Positions 34,906 to 46,339 of a stretch of 64,000 nt of DNA are shown here, in pieces. The notes under the pieces were generated by a model that was not told where the DNA came from, made no database searches, and worked only from the letters and a program-made list of their open reading frames with translations. Each line of letters opens with the position of its first letter. Positions within the stretch are counted from its first letter, which is position 1. Location: NCBI RefSeq assembly GCF_009389715.1, contig NW_024067841.1, forward strand, positions 1-64,000, read 5' to 3'. Source of the stretch: Phoenix dactylifera. Taxonomy: Eukaryota; Streptophyta; Magnoliopsida; Arecales; Arecaceae. The translations under genes and the position numbers were made by a program.

Positions 34906-37568
34906 TCGAATCCGGGAGACGGGGAGTGGCTTTACATCGCCCTTCGGGCGGGCTTTATTCAGGTCAGTGTAGTCCACGCACATACGCCCACTTCCCGCTG
35001 GCTTTCTTGACGAGGACCACATTGGCGAGCCACTCCGGGTAGGGCTATCTCCCGGATGAAGCCGGCCTCAAGGAGTTTGCTGACCTCCTCGGCTGCTGCT
35101 TGCTGTCGTTCAGGGCAGCGCCTCGCTTCTCTGCCGCACGGGCTTGCTGGTTGGCTTTACTTGGAGCCGGTGGACCATGATCTCGGGATCTATCCCCGGC
35201 ATGTCTGCAGGCGACCATGCGAAAACATCCATGTTGTCCAGCAGAAAGTTGACGAGGTGACCCCTCTCGTGCTCGTCGAGGCCGGAGCCGACCTGGCACG
35301 GTTATCTCGGGAAAGTTCTCTCGTAAGGGAACTTGGATCAGTAACTCACCAGGCTCTACCCGCTCTTTCTGAGGGTTGACCCGTGCCTCCATAACCTCGG
35401 TTGAGGGCTGGTCAGTTGCTGGGGCAAGCACCTCAGCTGGTCGCTTTGCCTCGTGGGTTGCCAGGGTAGGCATCGCCTTGCCAACGTTTGGTCTCCTCGA
35501 ACTTCGCCGACTCCCTGGCTGGTGGGGAATCTCATGAGCAAGTGGTGAGTTGAGACCACTGCTCGGAGGGCGTTGAGGCCTGGCCTTCCAAGGATGGCAT
35601 TGTAAACCGAGGGCAGGCGTATTACAAAGGAAGCTCATACCCACGGTACTTTCACGAGGGGCGCAGCCCGGCTGTGACCAGAAGGTCGATCTCGCCCTCT
35701 ACTGGGACTGAATCTCCAGTAAATCCAACTAACGGAGCATTCATCCTCCGTAGCTGTTCTTTTATCATCCCCATTTTACAATATGCACCAATGTACAAAC
35801 ATTCGCCGAGCTTCCATTATCGACCAAGATGCGTTTTACATCAAATCTATTTATGATCATGGAGATGACCACGGCATCATCATGGGGAGTTTCGACTCCC
35901 TTTAGGTCATCCATCTGAAAAGGAGATGGCTTCAGAGGCGCGCAGGCGCTTTGAGGAGGTTTCTTCCTCCGGAGCTTCTCCAGCCGAGGCCCCGCCTCGG
36001 ATAGTGTTGATGACGCCGGCGATGGGGCCTGTTGGCATTCGAACCTTCAGACTGTGCTGCTCTTTTCGGCTGGCTTCTTCCCTTCACGCCGGCCTTGCAC
36101 AAACCGATCGAGCACCCCTCGGCGGATGAGTGCTTCGATCTCATTTCGGAGCTGGTAACACTCCTCGGTATCATGGCCGTGATCCCGGTGGAAGCGGCAA
36201 TACTTCCGGGGATCACGCCGGATTCTGGTGTCTGGCTTCGGAGGTGGGAGCCGGATGCGATCCCGACTCTCAATCTCCATGAGGATTTCAGCCCGAGGAG
36301 CGTTGAGGGGAGTATATCTTTCATACCTCCCTTCGGGTGCACGGGCCTGCAGTGGGAACCTCGGACGGAGTGGTGACCTCTGCTGTGGCGGTCCCTCAAC
36401 CGGGGTGGACTCTTCGGGCGGGGTGGATTCCTAGCCCGTCGTGAAGACGGGCTTCTGGGCTGGCCGCGCTCCTCGCGGCGTCTCTTCTTGGGATTCTGCT
36501 CGGTTCCGCCCCGCCTAGCTGCCACGGCTTCTTCCGCCTTGGCGTACTTCCGCGCCCGGGCGAACATCCAGTGAGGTCCGCAGGGAAATTCTTCTCGATC
36601 GAGAAGAGGAATCTATAAGACCGGGCTCCAGTCTTTAGTGCTAGACATGGCGATGGACTGGTCAAGCTCCCGGACCTCCCATGTTGCGGCGGTAAACCGG
36701 TCCAAATACTCCTTGAAGGATTCTCCCTCCTTTTGCTTGATGTCTAGGAGGGAGTCGGATGTCCGCCGCTGGGGCTGGCTGGCGGCGAAATTGCCAAGCA
36801 AACTGTCTGCCGAGCCTGCTCAAAAGAGGAAGACAGTACTCGACTTCAGCCCGGTGAACCAAAGCCGGGCCGGTCCTCGGAGTGTCGCCGGAAAGGCCTT
36901 GCCACATCATGGCCTCCGAGGCTCCTTGCAGGGCCATCAGGACCCGGTAGCTTTCCCAGGTGGTCCAGGGGATCAGCCTTGCCGTTGTAAGGCTCCACCT
37001 GGGGCATCTTGAACCGGTAGCGGGACCGGTTCATCTTCAATCTCCTGGGAGAAGGGCGACTTCGTATTGAACTCGAAGTCGCCGTTATGTCCTGACTTCC
37101 TCCGTGGAGTGCCTGGATTTGGCGTTCCATGCTTCTCGACCTCCTTGTCGAGTTCATCATTCTGGAGGATCGCTGCAGCGGTTCGTTCGAGCGCAGGTTG
37201 CCCTGGAACCCACTCAGCTTCTGAAGGCTGTGGCCAGCCTCTGTGGCCTCTGGCTGGGTGCTCTCTCCAGAGGGAGGCCTGGACTTGAGAGTCCTGACCT
37301 CGAAGGGGAAGTCCGCTTGTAGGAGGCTCCGGTTGGACTGGAGCCCGAGGAGGCGGTGCCGTTGGGATGCCCCTGGGTTGCAAGCTTTGGACAGCAGTAG
37401 CCAACGCCTGCACTTGCTGCGCCAGGGCATCAAACTGCTCCGGTCGAACTTGAGGCGCTGACTCGGCCGGAGGTGGTGAGTTCCGAACGTTGACGTCGAG
37501 AGGCGTTGGAAGCCCCTTTGCTTCTTAGCTTCATGGCAGCGAACTCGGGCCCTTCCTCTAGCGCCAAC

Positions 37569-38842
37569 TGTTGCTGGAAATTGGACCCGGGGGCCGCCGC
37601 GAAGCCGGGGAAGGAGGGGCTCCGCCGCAGAGACGGTGGTCGGCGGTGCGCCGGCTGGCCGCGTCCTCCTGGAGGCTGTGGAGAGTGGGGTGAGCGGTGA
37701 AGAAGGCGTCCTGTCCCGTCCGGGGAGGAGGGGCTCCGCCGCAGGGACGGTGGTCGGCGGTGCGCCGGCTGATGGCGTCTTCCTGGAGGGTGCGAGTCCT
37801 GCAAGAAAAACCGGTGGCCGGGCTCCCCGGCGCCGGCCCTCCGATGCTTAAGTCAGAGGGGGCAAGTATGTGGAGAGAGCAGGGAAGAGAGTGTGTGGAG
37901 AAGACAGAGGAAATATTTGGACAAGATGAGGAGGATCAGTTTCCTCAATTGTGTCTGTGCTGTGTTCTCTCCTCCCGGTCTAGGAGGGTTCTCCTGGGGT
38001 CTCCTCCCTTCCCTTCTCCCAGGTTCCCTTTTATAGAAGGGGATTACATTACCTGGGAGGTGGCAGGGGAATTTGTCCCTTTTCGTCATAATTGGGCACG
38101 ATTTGGCCCATTAATGGCGTAGTGGAGAATGGGACCGAATCAGACCGGAACCAGGGAGTTGTCACGGTCGATCGGACCTGTTGGAGTGGTTGAACCGCCG
38201 GCCGTGGTGGGCCTGGGGTCCGTGGATGGTAAGTGCATTTATTACCGAATGAACCGGCGGTCAGGGAGAGCCATACGCTTTGATGGTTCAGTGATCCGGA
38301 GATCGTCTTGAGCCGTGTTCATTAAATGACTGAGTGCATCAGAGACTTGGGGGGTCTCGTGCATTAATGACAGGTCGTGCCGAATACCTGCGGAGATCTT
38401 ATGCCTTGATGGCTTGGAGATAGCGGCAGGTTGAACATTTGGTTAAGGCATCGGCTCGGCGGGGGTGCCGAGCCAAGCTGGTCGCCCAATGGGGCGCCCT
38501 GTGGCGGGGTTGCTTCTAGTACTTCTGCTCGGCGCCCTTTGGGCGAGCGTCTTCGCGCTCTTTGGTTGGTTTCCTGGTCGGCGCTTTTTAGGCGAGCGCT
38601 TTCTCTGGTCGGCGTCCTCTGGTCGACTCTTTCTAGCCGAGCATCCCTACTTGGTCATTTTGGTTGGGCGCCTCTTCTTGGCACTCTCTCTGGTCGGTGC
38701 TCTCTAGCCGAGCACCCTGCTGGTCGGCACTCTTCGGTCGAGCGCCTTTCCGGCCGGCGCCCTTTGGCCGAGCGCCTTTCTGGTCGGCGCCCTTTGGCCG
38801 AGCGCCTCCGTGGCGGTATGACTTGGGGTTTTTCTCCCAACA
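37569..38842 (-). repeat. 5' LTR of the deleted Tat element
   Basis: 1,274 bp. In element orientation it starts TGTTGGGAG and ends CCAGCAACA. The TATA box is near 38030-38040 on the minus strand. Confidence 0.92.
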
Positions 38843-38847
38843 CTAAT

Positions 38848-39460
38848 CAATTTGTGATTATTATTTTGACTTCTTCTGTACCCATTCATATTTTTTTTCA
38901 TGAATTATTCTTATTTATGTTTTATTCAATCTAACACCATTGAAGTCTTAAAATTGTTACCGATTATTTATATTTTATTTGTTTTTCCTTAGAAGTGTGG
39001 TTATAACGATTTTGTATATTTAAATGTTTTCTTATCAACAAATTGCTGATAAGAGGGTAAGTCTATGTGCAATACTAAGATTGCTCTAATATGACATGGA
39101 TTACATATTTGTAAATTGTAATATGGAAGTAGCCTCTTCATACGAGGGAGGAGTTTTCTGCCCTGGAATGCTATTTTAATGATATGAGTTTATATTTGTC
39201 CTCAAGGCAAGCGATTGGAGAATTCATCAACATTTCGGCCGCCGGTATAATTGAAGCACAAAAGGCTTTGGTATTCAAAATATGTGACTAACAGTTATTT
39301 ACTTGATGTGTTATTATGGGGGTATTCCTGTGCATTTCTGCATATCCCATTTCTGAGGGCAAGTTCTGATTCTATAACACTTCTGAGATCCATAATCTAT
39401 GTAAATTCTCGATAGCGATCTACCAGAGAAGGCATTCTGTATCCTTTACCAATAAATATA
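38848..39460. other. Intergenic spacer between two LTR insertions
   Basis: AT-rich unique-looking DNA with no gene recognised. Confidence 0.4.
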
Positions 39461-41345
39461 CTTAGTGTAATGTCCGGGCCCAGAACCTACTAGGCCCAAT
39501 AAGAAGTAGGCCCAGTTAAAGGTTTGGGCCCAAATTTCACTGTGGGCAGTATTATTATAATGGTTATTATAATGGTTAAAAAAAAAAAACGAAGGGATAA
39601 GACCGACAGGGAAGGGTTACCTCACCCCCTGCTGGCAGCCGATGCCGGCGCGCCGGAGACAGGGGGGGCGGCGGCCAGTCCCGGAGCAGGGAGGAGTGGA
39701 GAGGATGGGACCTCTCAGAGGGGGGGTCTCATCCTCTAAACAAATTATTTAAGCCTCTGCCGGCAATCCCAAGTGACAGACCCCTAGAATACTGAACGAG
39801 AGAGTGAGAGAGCCGAAGCCTTGGAGCCGAAGGCAAAGGAGCCCTGAAGCTCCAAGAGGAAGGAGGGACTACCAGGGGGAGAACTGCCCAACGGCAACCA
39901 GCAAAAATCCAGGTAAGTGGCCCCTTTTAATAAAATTTTAGGGAGTGGAGAAACCCTCTGTGGGGTATTCTCCCCTCTGTTTCAACTATGGGACAGAGAG
40001 GAGGAGACCGGCAGAAGGGAGAAGGGTCACGGGCCGGACCCATAGACCCCGGACCGGCCTGAGAACGGCCGCGGCCCAAGGCCAGGCCCGATGACCACTC
40101 GGGCCGAGCCGCCTGCAGGGCACCGCAGCCTCGGCTGCGGCTACTCTAGGGCTCGGGGGGCAGCCCCGGGCCGCCAGTCAGGTCGAGCCGGCAACCGGCG
40201 TGGCCACAAGGCCGCCAGCCCCAGCCGGACCACTGCCTCCTCTCCGGCAAGAGGCGGTGGTGCCGGAGGGAAGGACCAAAGAAAAGAAAAGGAAGAAGGG
40301 AAGAAGAAAAAGAGAAAAATGAACTCACCGGACCTTGAGGCTTCATCCCCTCCGGCCATGCCTTGCCGTGGACGGAGCGGGTGGAGGCTCTCGGGTATAG
40401 CCGGATCCCGACCCATCTCCGAGCCCTTCCCCTCTCCGGCATCACTTCGGAGGGAGGAAGGGCTGGCCTTCCCTTCCGCCGGTGCACCGGGGGGGAAACC
40501 CCCACCTCGGTCGGTGGATCGGGGGGAGCCTCGTCTCCCCGGTTGCCGCAGGAGAAGAAGGGGAGGAGAGTGGGTTTCGGAGGGGGACGAAGGGCCGGAA
40601 ACTAGGGTTCGGCGAAAACAAAGAAGAAAGAAAGAAAGACAGAGAGAGAAGGAGAGGGAAAGGTCGGAAGGAGGAAGAGGCCGTAGATCCGGCCGGAGGA
40701 GAAGAAGAAGGCCGAAGGACCGGCCGGAGCAACCGAGGTTGTCGGTAGAGACGAATGAGAGAAGAGGGAGAGAGAGAGCGGCCGGAAGAGAGAGAGGGGA
40801 GCCGGGAAACGAAGAGGCGAAGCCTCTGGAAGGGGGGGAAAACCCGGATAACGGGTTCGCGGGTCGGATCCGCATCCGAACCCACAACCCGTTAAGCCTA
40901 AAAATCGAAATGGGTTAAGTAAACCCAATTAAACCGGACCCAATCTAGTTGGGTGAACCCGGATGAGGGATTGAGTGGGATCTGAACCCAATTGAACCTA
41001 AACCCGAGCCCAATTTAGTTGGGCTAAGTCTGGAGAGCCCAAACTACAAATTGGGTCAAATCCGAACCAAATTAGGCCCAAATTGATTTGGGTCCGAACC
41101 TAGTTGAGTGGAGTTAATTCCAGCAGACCCAATTAAACTTGGGATTAAGCCTAATGACCAATTAGAAGGCCAATTAACCCATATGGACCCAATCAAGGCT
41201 CCAATATGAACACATTAGACTTGGGCTAAATTTCGGGTAGGATCCAAACAAGTAAAAAGGAAATAATATGCTTATTATAATGTGATTTTAGGTGACTCAG
41301 GATCCGTCACCAGGACGTAAGAAACTTGGGAGAAAACGAATCACT

Positions 41346-41790
41346 GTAAGTAATCTGTCTTAATCTTATCGTAGATCTCGTATTACGTTTTATAAGGTGA
41401 ACTAGTGTTTTTCATACAATTTGAATTGTATACATGATTTGTGAAGAGAGTAAATAATCTGTCTTAATCTTATCGTAGATCTTGTATTACGTTTTATAAG
41501 ATGAATCAGTGTTTTTCATACAATTTGAATTGTATACATGATTTGTGAAGAAAGTAAGTAATCTGTCTTAATCTTATCGTAGATCTTGTATTACGTTTTA
41601 TAAGATGAACCAGTGTTTTTCATACAATTTGAATTATATACATGATTTGTGAAGAAAGTAAGTAATCTACCTTAATCTTATCGTAGATCTTGTATTACGT
41701 TTTATAAGATGAACCAGTATTTTTCATACAATTTGAATTGTATACATGATTTGTAAAGAAAGTAAGTAATCTATTTTAATCTTATTGTGG
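41346..41790. repeat. 104-bp tandem array in the Tekay-like LTR
   Basis: Units start at 41346, 41450, 41554, 41658 and 41762 (last one partial). Each has GTAAGTAATCTGTCTTAATC, TATTACGTTTTATAAG and CATACAATTTGAATTGTATA. The unit boundary carries GTAAGTAAT, which resembles a splice donor. Confidence 0.95.
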
Positions 41791-42285
41791 ATCATGTTAC
41801 TATGTTTGTTAAGTTTTTAACGTGTTATTCATGCATGATATGTTATGATGGGTAAGTAACTTGTTTTAATCTTGTTGTGAATCATGTATGTAAGTAGCCT
41901 GCCCTAATCTTTATGGATCATACATGAAATTTAACATGTTATGCATATACTGTAGGCTAAGAACGATATGTGTATCTGACATGCTCTAGTTACACAAGAT
42001 ATGATGATATATGCTTTATATTCCGTTATGCCTACAAAATACTGGGATTACATTACATGCTAAGATATGAGTTATGAAATATGAACATGGGTGGTACATG
42101 TCAGTCACATAATTCATAGTTGTGCACATATTATGTTTTCATAGCTCTTGTGATAGATGCAAAATGAATTGAATTCCATATTATGATTTTTATTAGCATG
42201 AGTGTAAAGAATGATAATGATTTGCTCTAGCGGCATATTGCTTGTAAAGGGGTACCTAAGAACTCCTATTGCTACGGACCGAATG

Positions 42286-42560
42286 CAACTGAGCCGGCCT
42301 TGCCAGTGGCCGATAATGACTGAGCCAGCCCCGCCAGTGGCCGACTAATAACTGAGCAGGCCCCGCCAGTGACCAATAATGAATTCGCCGTAGCATCTAT
42401 GAGGTACTACCTATACGAAGCATTATTTACTCTTAAGAGCTACTGACCCAATGTAACTGAGCCGGCCTTGCCAGTGGCCGAGAATGACTGAGCCAGCCCC
42501 GCCAGTGGCCGCCTAATAACTGAGCCGGTCTCGCCAGTGGCCAAGAATGACTTCGCAGTA
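42286..42560. repeat. Short GC-rich repeats around CGCCAGTGGCCG
   Basis: Two clusters (42286-42380 and 42456-42560) of about 30-bp units of the type ACTGAGCCGGCC..GCCAGTGGCCG. The older Tekay-like LTR has shorter versions near 18770-18830. Confidence 0.85.
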
Positions 42561-43788
42561 GCATTTAAGAGCACGACCACAGCATGCCGGGGGCACGGTT
42601 CATATGCATACTTTATGAAAATGATATTTGAAGCATGATCATGAGGCTCGTTTCAGAGCCTGGGTATATGAGGCGGGTGCTTCCAAATCCTGCAGATGCG
42701 TTTTTGGGAAGAAGCAAAATCGGTGAGGGGTGAAGGACGCTTGCGTGAAGCCCCGGAACCGGCCAACATCTGGCAGGGGAGCCCCGTGTTTCCCCCTCAT
42801 GTGGGCCCGATAGTCACGTGCCCTGCGCAGGCGGGCCGTGACATCTATGAACGTGCATGGCCAAAGCATACATTGTTTTATAACGGATTTTTGAATATAT
42901 CCTTATGAAATGTTGTATTTTGCTATAACCACTATCTCCTTTAAATTGCATACATATTATGCCATGATGATGATTAGATAAATATGCATGTCATCTTCTC
43001 AAACCCTGCATAAACATGGTTACCCTTATGTTCGATCCGGTAAGATTATGTATGATTACTTACTGAGCCGTGTAGCTCATATCCGTTCATTTACTTTTTC
43101 TTTCAGATCCTTACCACTGATAGCTGCCAGAGACACGTTAATTTGGTATCAGGGCTTCTTTCTTTTGGGGTAAAGCAAGTATACTTTTGTGTACATAAAC
43201 TACATAGAAGCTCTGTATTTGGGTACTGACCAGCATGTTGTACTAAGAATGCTTTCATATGAAAAGATTCGGTTGGTTTGACTACCCTGTTACCCAGGTA
43301 TGAGGCTGCGTGCTATTGTGGACGGTAGTCGACAATAGCACGGCCGTGTCACGGATCCGGATCCGGGGCGTGACACTTAGTGATAGCCTGCAAGTAGACT
43401 ACCATAGTCCAAAATCTCTCTCATGCTTTTTTTAATTTTGCCCTGTACTGATTCAATCAAGATTTCTTATTTGGCATTACCAGGGGGCAGCTCCTGAAAC
43501 TGTGACTTCAATTATATCTGATACAATATGACGAAACATAAAAGAGCTAGTGGCTGTTAAATCTCCAGAAATGAGAAAAAAAAAGACATTTTCTGTTTGT
43601 CTCAGTTTTTGTGTAACAAAATTTTACAGTCATTGTTTATATGTTTGCATTCAAGTTATTATCAGTGTTTGGATTATTTTGAACTTGTGCTTTGGTTCGA
43701 TTTGCTTGCCTGTAGAACTGATTTTTGGCGATTTGAATAACTACTGGAAAATTGTACTGATAAAGAACAAAATGAAGAGCGAAATGAG

Positions 43789-44253
43789 ACAATGTATGCA
43801 CAGCAGCAGCTTTCAAGTTTTCTTGGTTTGTATTTAAGCACCTCCAACATTGCTATTTTTATCAAAATAAGCTCCTTAGGAAAGAGTAACGAACATAGAT
43901 TCAACACAATTTTAGCCCATTATTTCTTTTTTCATTTTTTTAATTTTCGTATTAGACAAAAAAAGCCTTTAACATGTAATTCCATCTTCACTTAGAATAA
44001 AATTTTATTAAAGACAAAGACAATGTATGTACAGCAGCAGCTTTCAAGTTTTCTTGGTTTGTATTAAGCACCTTCAACATCGCTATTTTTTTTATCAAAA
44101 TAAGCTCCTTAGGAAAGATTAACGAACATAGATTCAAAAAAAATTAGCCCATTATTTCCTTTATCATTTTTTAATTTTCTTATTAGACTAAAAATGCCTT
44201 TAACATGTAATTCCATCTTCACTTAGAATAAAAATTCATTAAAGACAAAGACC
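43789..44253. repeat. 231-bp tandem duplication downstream of the snoRNA cluster
   Basis: Copy 1 is 43791-44021 and copy 2 is 44022-44253, both starting AATGTATG.ACAGCAGCAG and containing AAGCTCCTTAGGAAAGA. A diverged third copy of the right part lies at about 45240-45370, and 44254-44470 resembles 45370-45570, so the whole tail appears to have been duplicated. No coding function is visible. Confidence 0.8.
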
Positions 44254-44470
44254 TCTGGCAGTCTAAGTTCCATAATCTTTCTTGTCCAGAATGTCTATGT
44301 TATAGATTCAATATAATGCAAGCGGAAGACATTAAACTGTAACATAATACTAAAGAATTCCCAAACTGGTGGATCCCAAGCATGCCTTGATCATATGAAT
44401 AAAACACTGGTAGCCAAATAAAATGATGAGCACTCATAAATATAAGGAAACATTCTATTTCATTTTAGAT

Positions 44471-45629
44471 TCTCAATCTATATATTATATGATTTAAGCC
44501 AAGAAAACTTAAAAGCTGCTTTGTGCATAAATTGAGTTCAAAACTCGAATCCTACCTAATTTGACTCCCCAAACATTGATCATAAAGGTCAACAAATTGA
44601 ACTCCCCCCCCAAACCAAACAAAGGACCAAACCAAACCACAAGCTGAAAATAATAGAGAAAACAATAATAATGACCCAAGCACTAGGCATAAAACGTAAA
44701 CATAAAATTCATAAATTTTCATAAGAAGATGGACATTGTCAATGCCGAATCATATTAATTGATTTTCTTTTTTTACAAAAAGGAAGTAAATTTATAGATT
44801 CACTGTTTATAATCTGCTTTGAAATGTTTTTTCATTATAATATTTTTGAATTGCAATTGTTTATTTCATGAAGCGCAATAGTTTGGCAAAGAATCAAATA
44901 AGCTGGCTTCAAGTAAGGTAGATCATTTTATAGAACAAGTTTCACGAGATAATGATACACTGACATTAACAGGATTCACAAAAAATAACTTTATAATATC
45001 TTTTGTGAGCCCAACTAATGCCATGCCGATGAAGAAGAATGCACAACCATTTATCCCACAAGACTTGCCCCAAGACTTGTCCCATAAACTGACCCACCAA
45101 TCATTTTGATCAATGAAAAGAAAAAAACAATTAATTTTTTGTTTCCTACAACATTGTCTAAAAATGAATACGATGAACTATCTCCGAATTTGTTAAATTT
45201 CTCTCAAAAGTAAGCCATCTTAGAAGAGAGACATACACATAGACTGAACAAACACCTAGCCCATTATTTTTTTCGGAAATTTCTTATTAGAACAAAAATA
45301 AATTTTTCCCATACTTTCACTCTCGCAACAACCAAACAAAAACATTTAATTACATCTTCACCTAACAGACTAGCAGGTTCCGGAGCAGATTACTCTTTTA
45401 GCAAAAAAAAAAATCTTTGTTACAGATTTAACACAAATCCAGGAAACCGACATTAAACTGTAAACCGATGATAAAAATTTCGCGAACCAGTGGATCTGAC
45501 TCACCCCCGTCTAGATCCAAAACGTCATCCCCATGAATTAAAAATAGAGAGCCAAACAAATAGATGCTTTAAGATTAAAGCACCAGCCATGTCAGCAAAG
45601 AGCCGGGAAGAGGTATGAGAAACGAAATC
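44471..45629. other. AT-rich stretch between the snoRNA cluster and its duplicated tail
   Basis: No gene recognised; the right part is the diverged duplicate described for 43789-44253. Confidence 0.4.
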
Positions 45630-45630
45630 T

Positions 45631-45719
45631 TGCTCAGAAAATGAAATATCTTCTCATAGATGCATAAGCATCTCTGAAGTCTGATATGCGAAGATTGTAT
45701 TTCATAAATCATCATAGCA
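45631..45719 (-). ncRNA. Weak box C/D snoRNA candidate
   Basis: On the minus strand: a C box ATGATGA (45709-45715), a D box CTGA (45634-45637), 89 nt overall, and a short stem TGCT/AGCA that overlaps the D box. It follows two better snoRNAs on the same strand with similar spacing. The guide target was not identified, and the terminal stem is poor. Confidence 0.35.
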
Positions 45720-45827
45720 TCAGAAATTAAAACAATTAGAAATATTACAAAGAAAGAATACGAAAAGGAACTACAGAGAAAGTAGATAATATTAGGAGTT
45801 TGAGAACCTTTTTTTTCTTCTCCTTGT

Positions 45828-45910
45828 GTGGGATCAGAGGTTGGTAAAAAAGTATCAGTCACGGTAAAATCAGAAACACGGACCAATATATTCTCATCAT
45901 CATCTCCCAC
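45828..45910 (-). ncRNA. U18: Box C/D snoRNA, U18-type guide for 25S rRNA
   Basis: On the minus strand: a terminal stem GTGGGA/TCCCAC encloses a C box (GATGATGA) and a D box (CTGA). An internal D' box (CTGA) is preceded by TTGGTCCGTGTTT. That 13-nt guide is the complement of AAACACGGACCAA in 25S rRNA, and the fifth base from D' faces the A of AAACA, the site methylated by U18 in yeast (A649) and its human homologue. Length is 83 nt. In vertebrates U18 is intronic; plant snoRNAs are usually in polycistronic clusters, which fits the neighbours here. Confidence 0.88.
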
Positions 45911-46010
45911 GGATGAAATCATTCAATAGATGATTCGAAACATTTAAAAGAACACGATAACAAATATAAAGATAAAAAAGAAGAAGATGAGATCGAATAA
46001 AACAGAGGAA

Positions 46011-46093
46011 GGGATCATCAGAGACTTAAATACTAAGAATCACAGCATAGATTAGCGCTTCATATTGTTGCAGTTTGCTCATCACTTGATCCC
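46011..46093 (-). ncRNA. Box C/D snoRNA, target not identified
   Basis: On the minus strand: a perfect 7-bp terminal stem GGGATCA/TGATCCC flanks a C box GTGATGA and a D box CTGA; length 83 nt. Possible D'/C' boxes are CTAA and GTGATTC. The likely guide next to D is TTAGTATTTAAGTCT; I could not match it confidently to rRNA or snRNA from memory. It lies 100 bp upstream of the U18-type snoRNA on the same strand, so the two are probably processed from one precursor. Confidence 0.78.
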
Positions 46094-46300
46094 TATTTCT
46101 AGGATCGCAAATAAACCATTCGATCTCCAGGAAGCGAATAAAAGAAAAACAGAGCAAGGATGGAGAGGAAGGGAGTATAGGAAACAAAACCAGGGCAATG
46201 GCCTTCCCCGAAGAGAGCCAGAGAAGCAAAGAGCCTGACCCCTGAAGCCGGGCGAGGGACGAAATCGAGGAGAGTTGAGTGGGAGCAGCCGCCCCTGTAA

Positions 46301-46337
46301 CCTTTTTATAGCCAATCTCGGGAACCCTAAAACCCTA
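46301..46337 (-). promoter_or_regulatory. TATA box and telo-box of the snoRNA cluster
   Basis: TATAAAAAGG on the minus strand (46301-46310) lies about 205 bp before the first snoRNA. Just upstream, AAACCCTA (plus-strand 46330-46337, beside a second ACCCTA) is a telo-box. Plant promoters of snoRNA clusters and ribosomal-protein genes commonly carry telo-boxes. Confidence 0.7.
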
Positions 46338-46339
46338 GA

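Larger units (their letters stand above)
32778..38842 (-). mobile_element. Tat-lineage gypsy LTR retrotransposon, internally deleted, both LTRs present
   Basis: 6,065 bp, flanked by a perfect 5-bp target duplication CTAAT (32773-32777 and 38843-38847). The minus-strand orientation follows from a TATA box (CTATAAAAGGG) in the LTR, the primer-binding region GTTGGCGCTAGAGG beside the right LTR, and the polypurine tract GGGGGGTAAG beside the left LTR. From the right: gag (about 37430-35950, with CRFHRDHGHDTEECYQL-like nucleocapsid text at 36200), protease region (about 35700-35400), only the start of reverse transcriptase (PEWLANVVLVKKASGKW, about 35050-34980), then an accessory-ORF fragment in antisense. 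Most of RT, RNase H and integrase are absent, and the remaining coding parts carry several breaks, so it is non-autonomous. LTR divergence of roughly 1% suggests a young insertion. Confidence 0.92.
39466..43375 (+). mobile_element. Large solo LTR, Tekay/Del-like gypsy, with perfect target duplication
   Basis: 3,910 bp, starting TGTAATGTCCGGGCCC and ending CCGGGGCGTGACA, flanked by CTTAG on both sides (39461-39465 and 43376-43380). No internal domain or second LTR is present, so it probably arose by recombination between two LTRs. Order of parts: promoter-proximal region (ATTATTTAAGCC near 39748), GC-rich leader, purine-rich tract (40610-40800), AACCCAATT-type repeats (40920-41210), a 104-bp tandem array, CGCCAGTGGCCG repeats (42286-42560), and a CACGGCCGTGTCACGG motif before the end. 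Confidence 0.88.

Noticed and set aside
40091-40918. A 275-codon arginine-rich ORF
   Set aside because: It lies in the GC- and purine-rich leader of a Tekay-like LTR; the composition explains it and no domain is seen.
45575-45922. A 115-codon minus-strand ORF with an apparent membrane segment
   Set aside because: Its first part is the U18-type snoRNA and the rest includes a second snoRNA candidate; no protein family is recognised.
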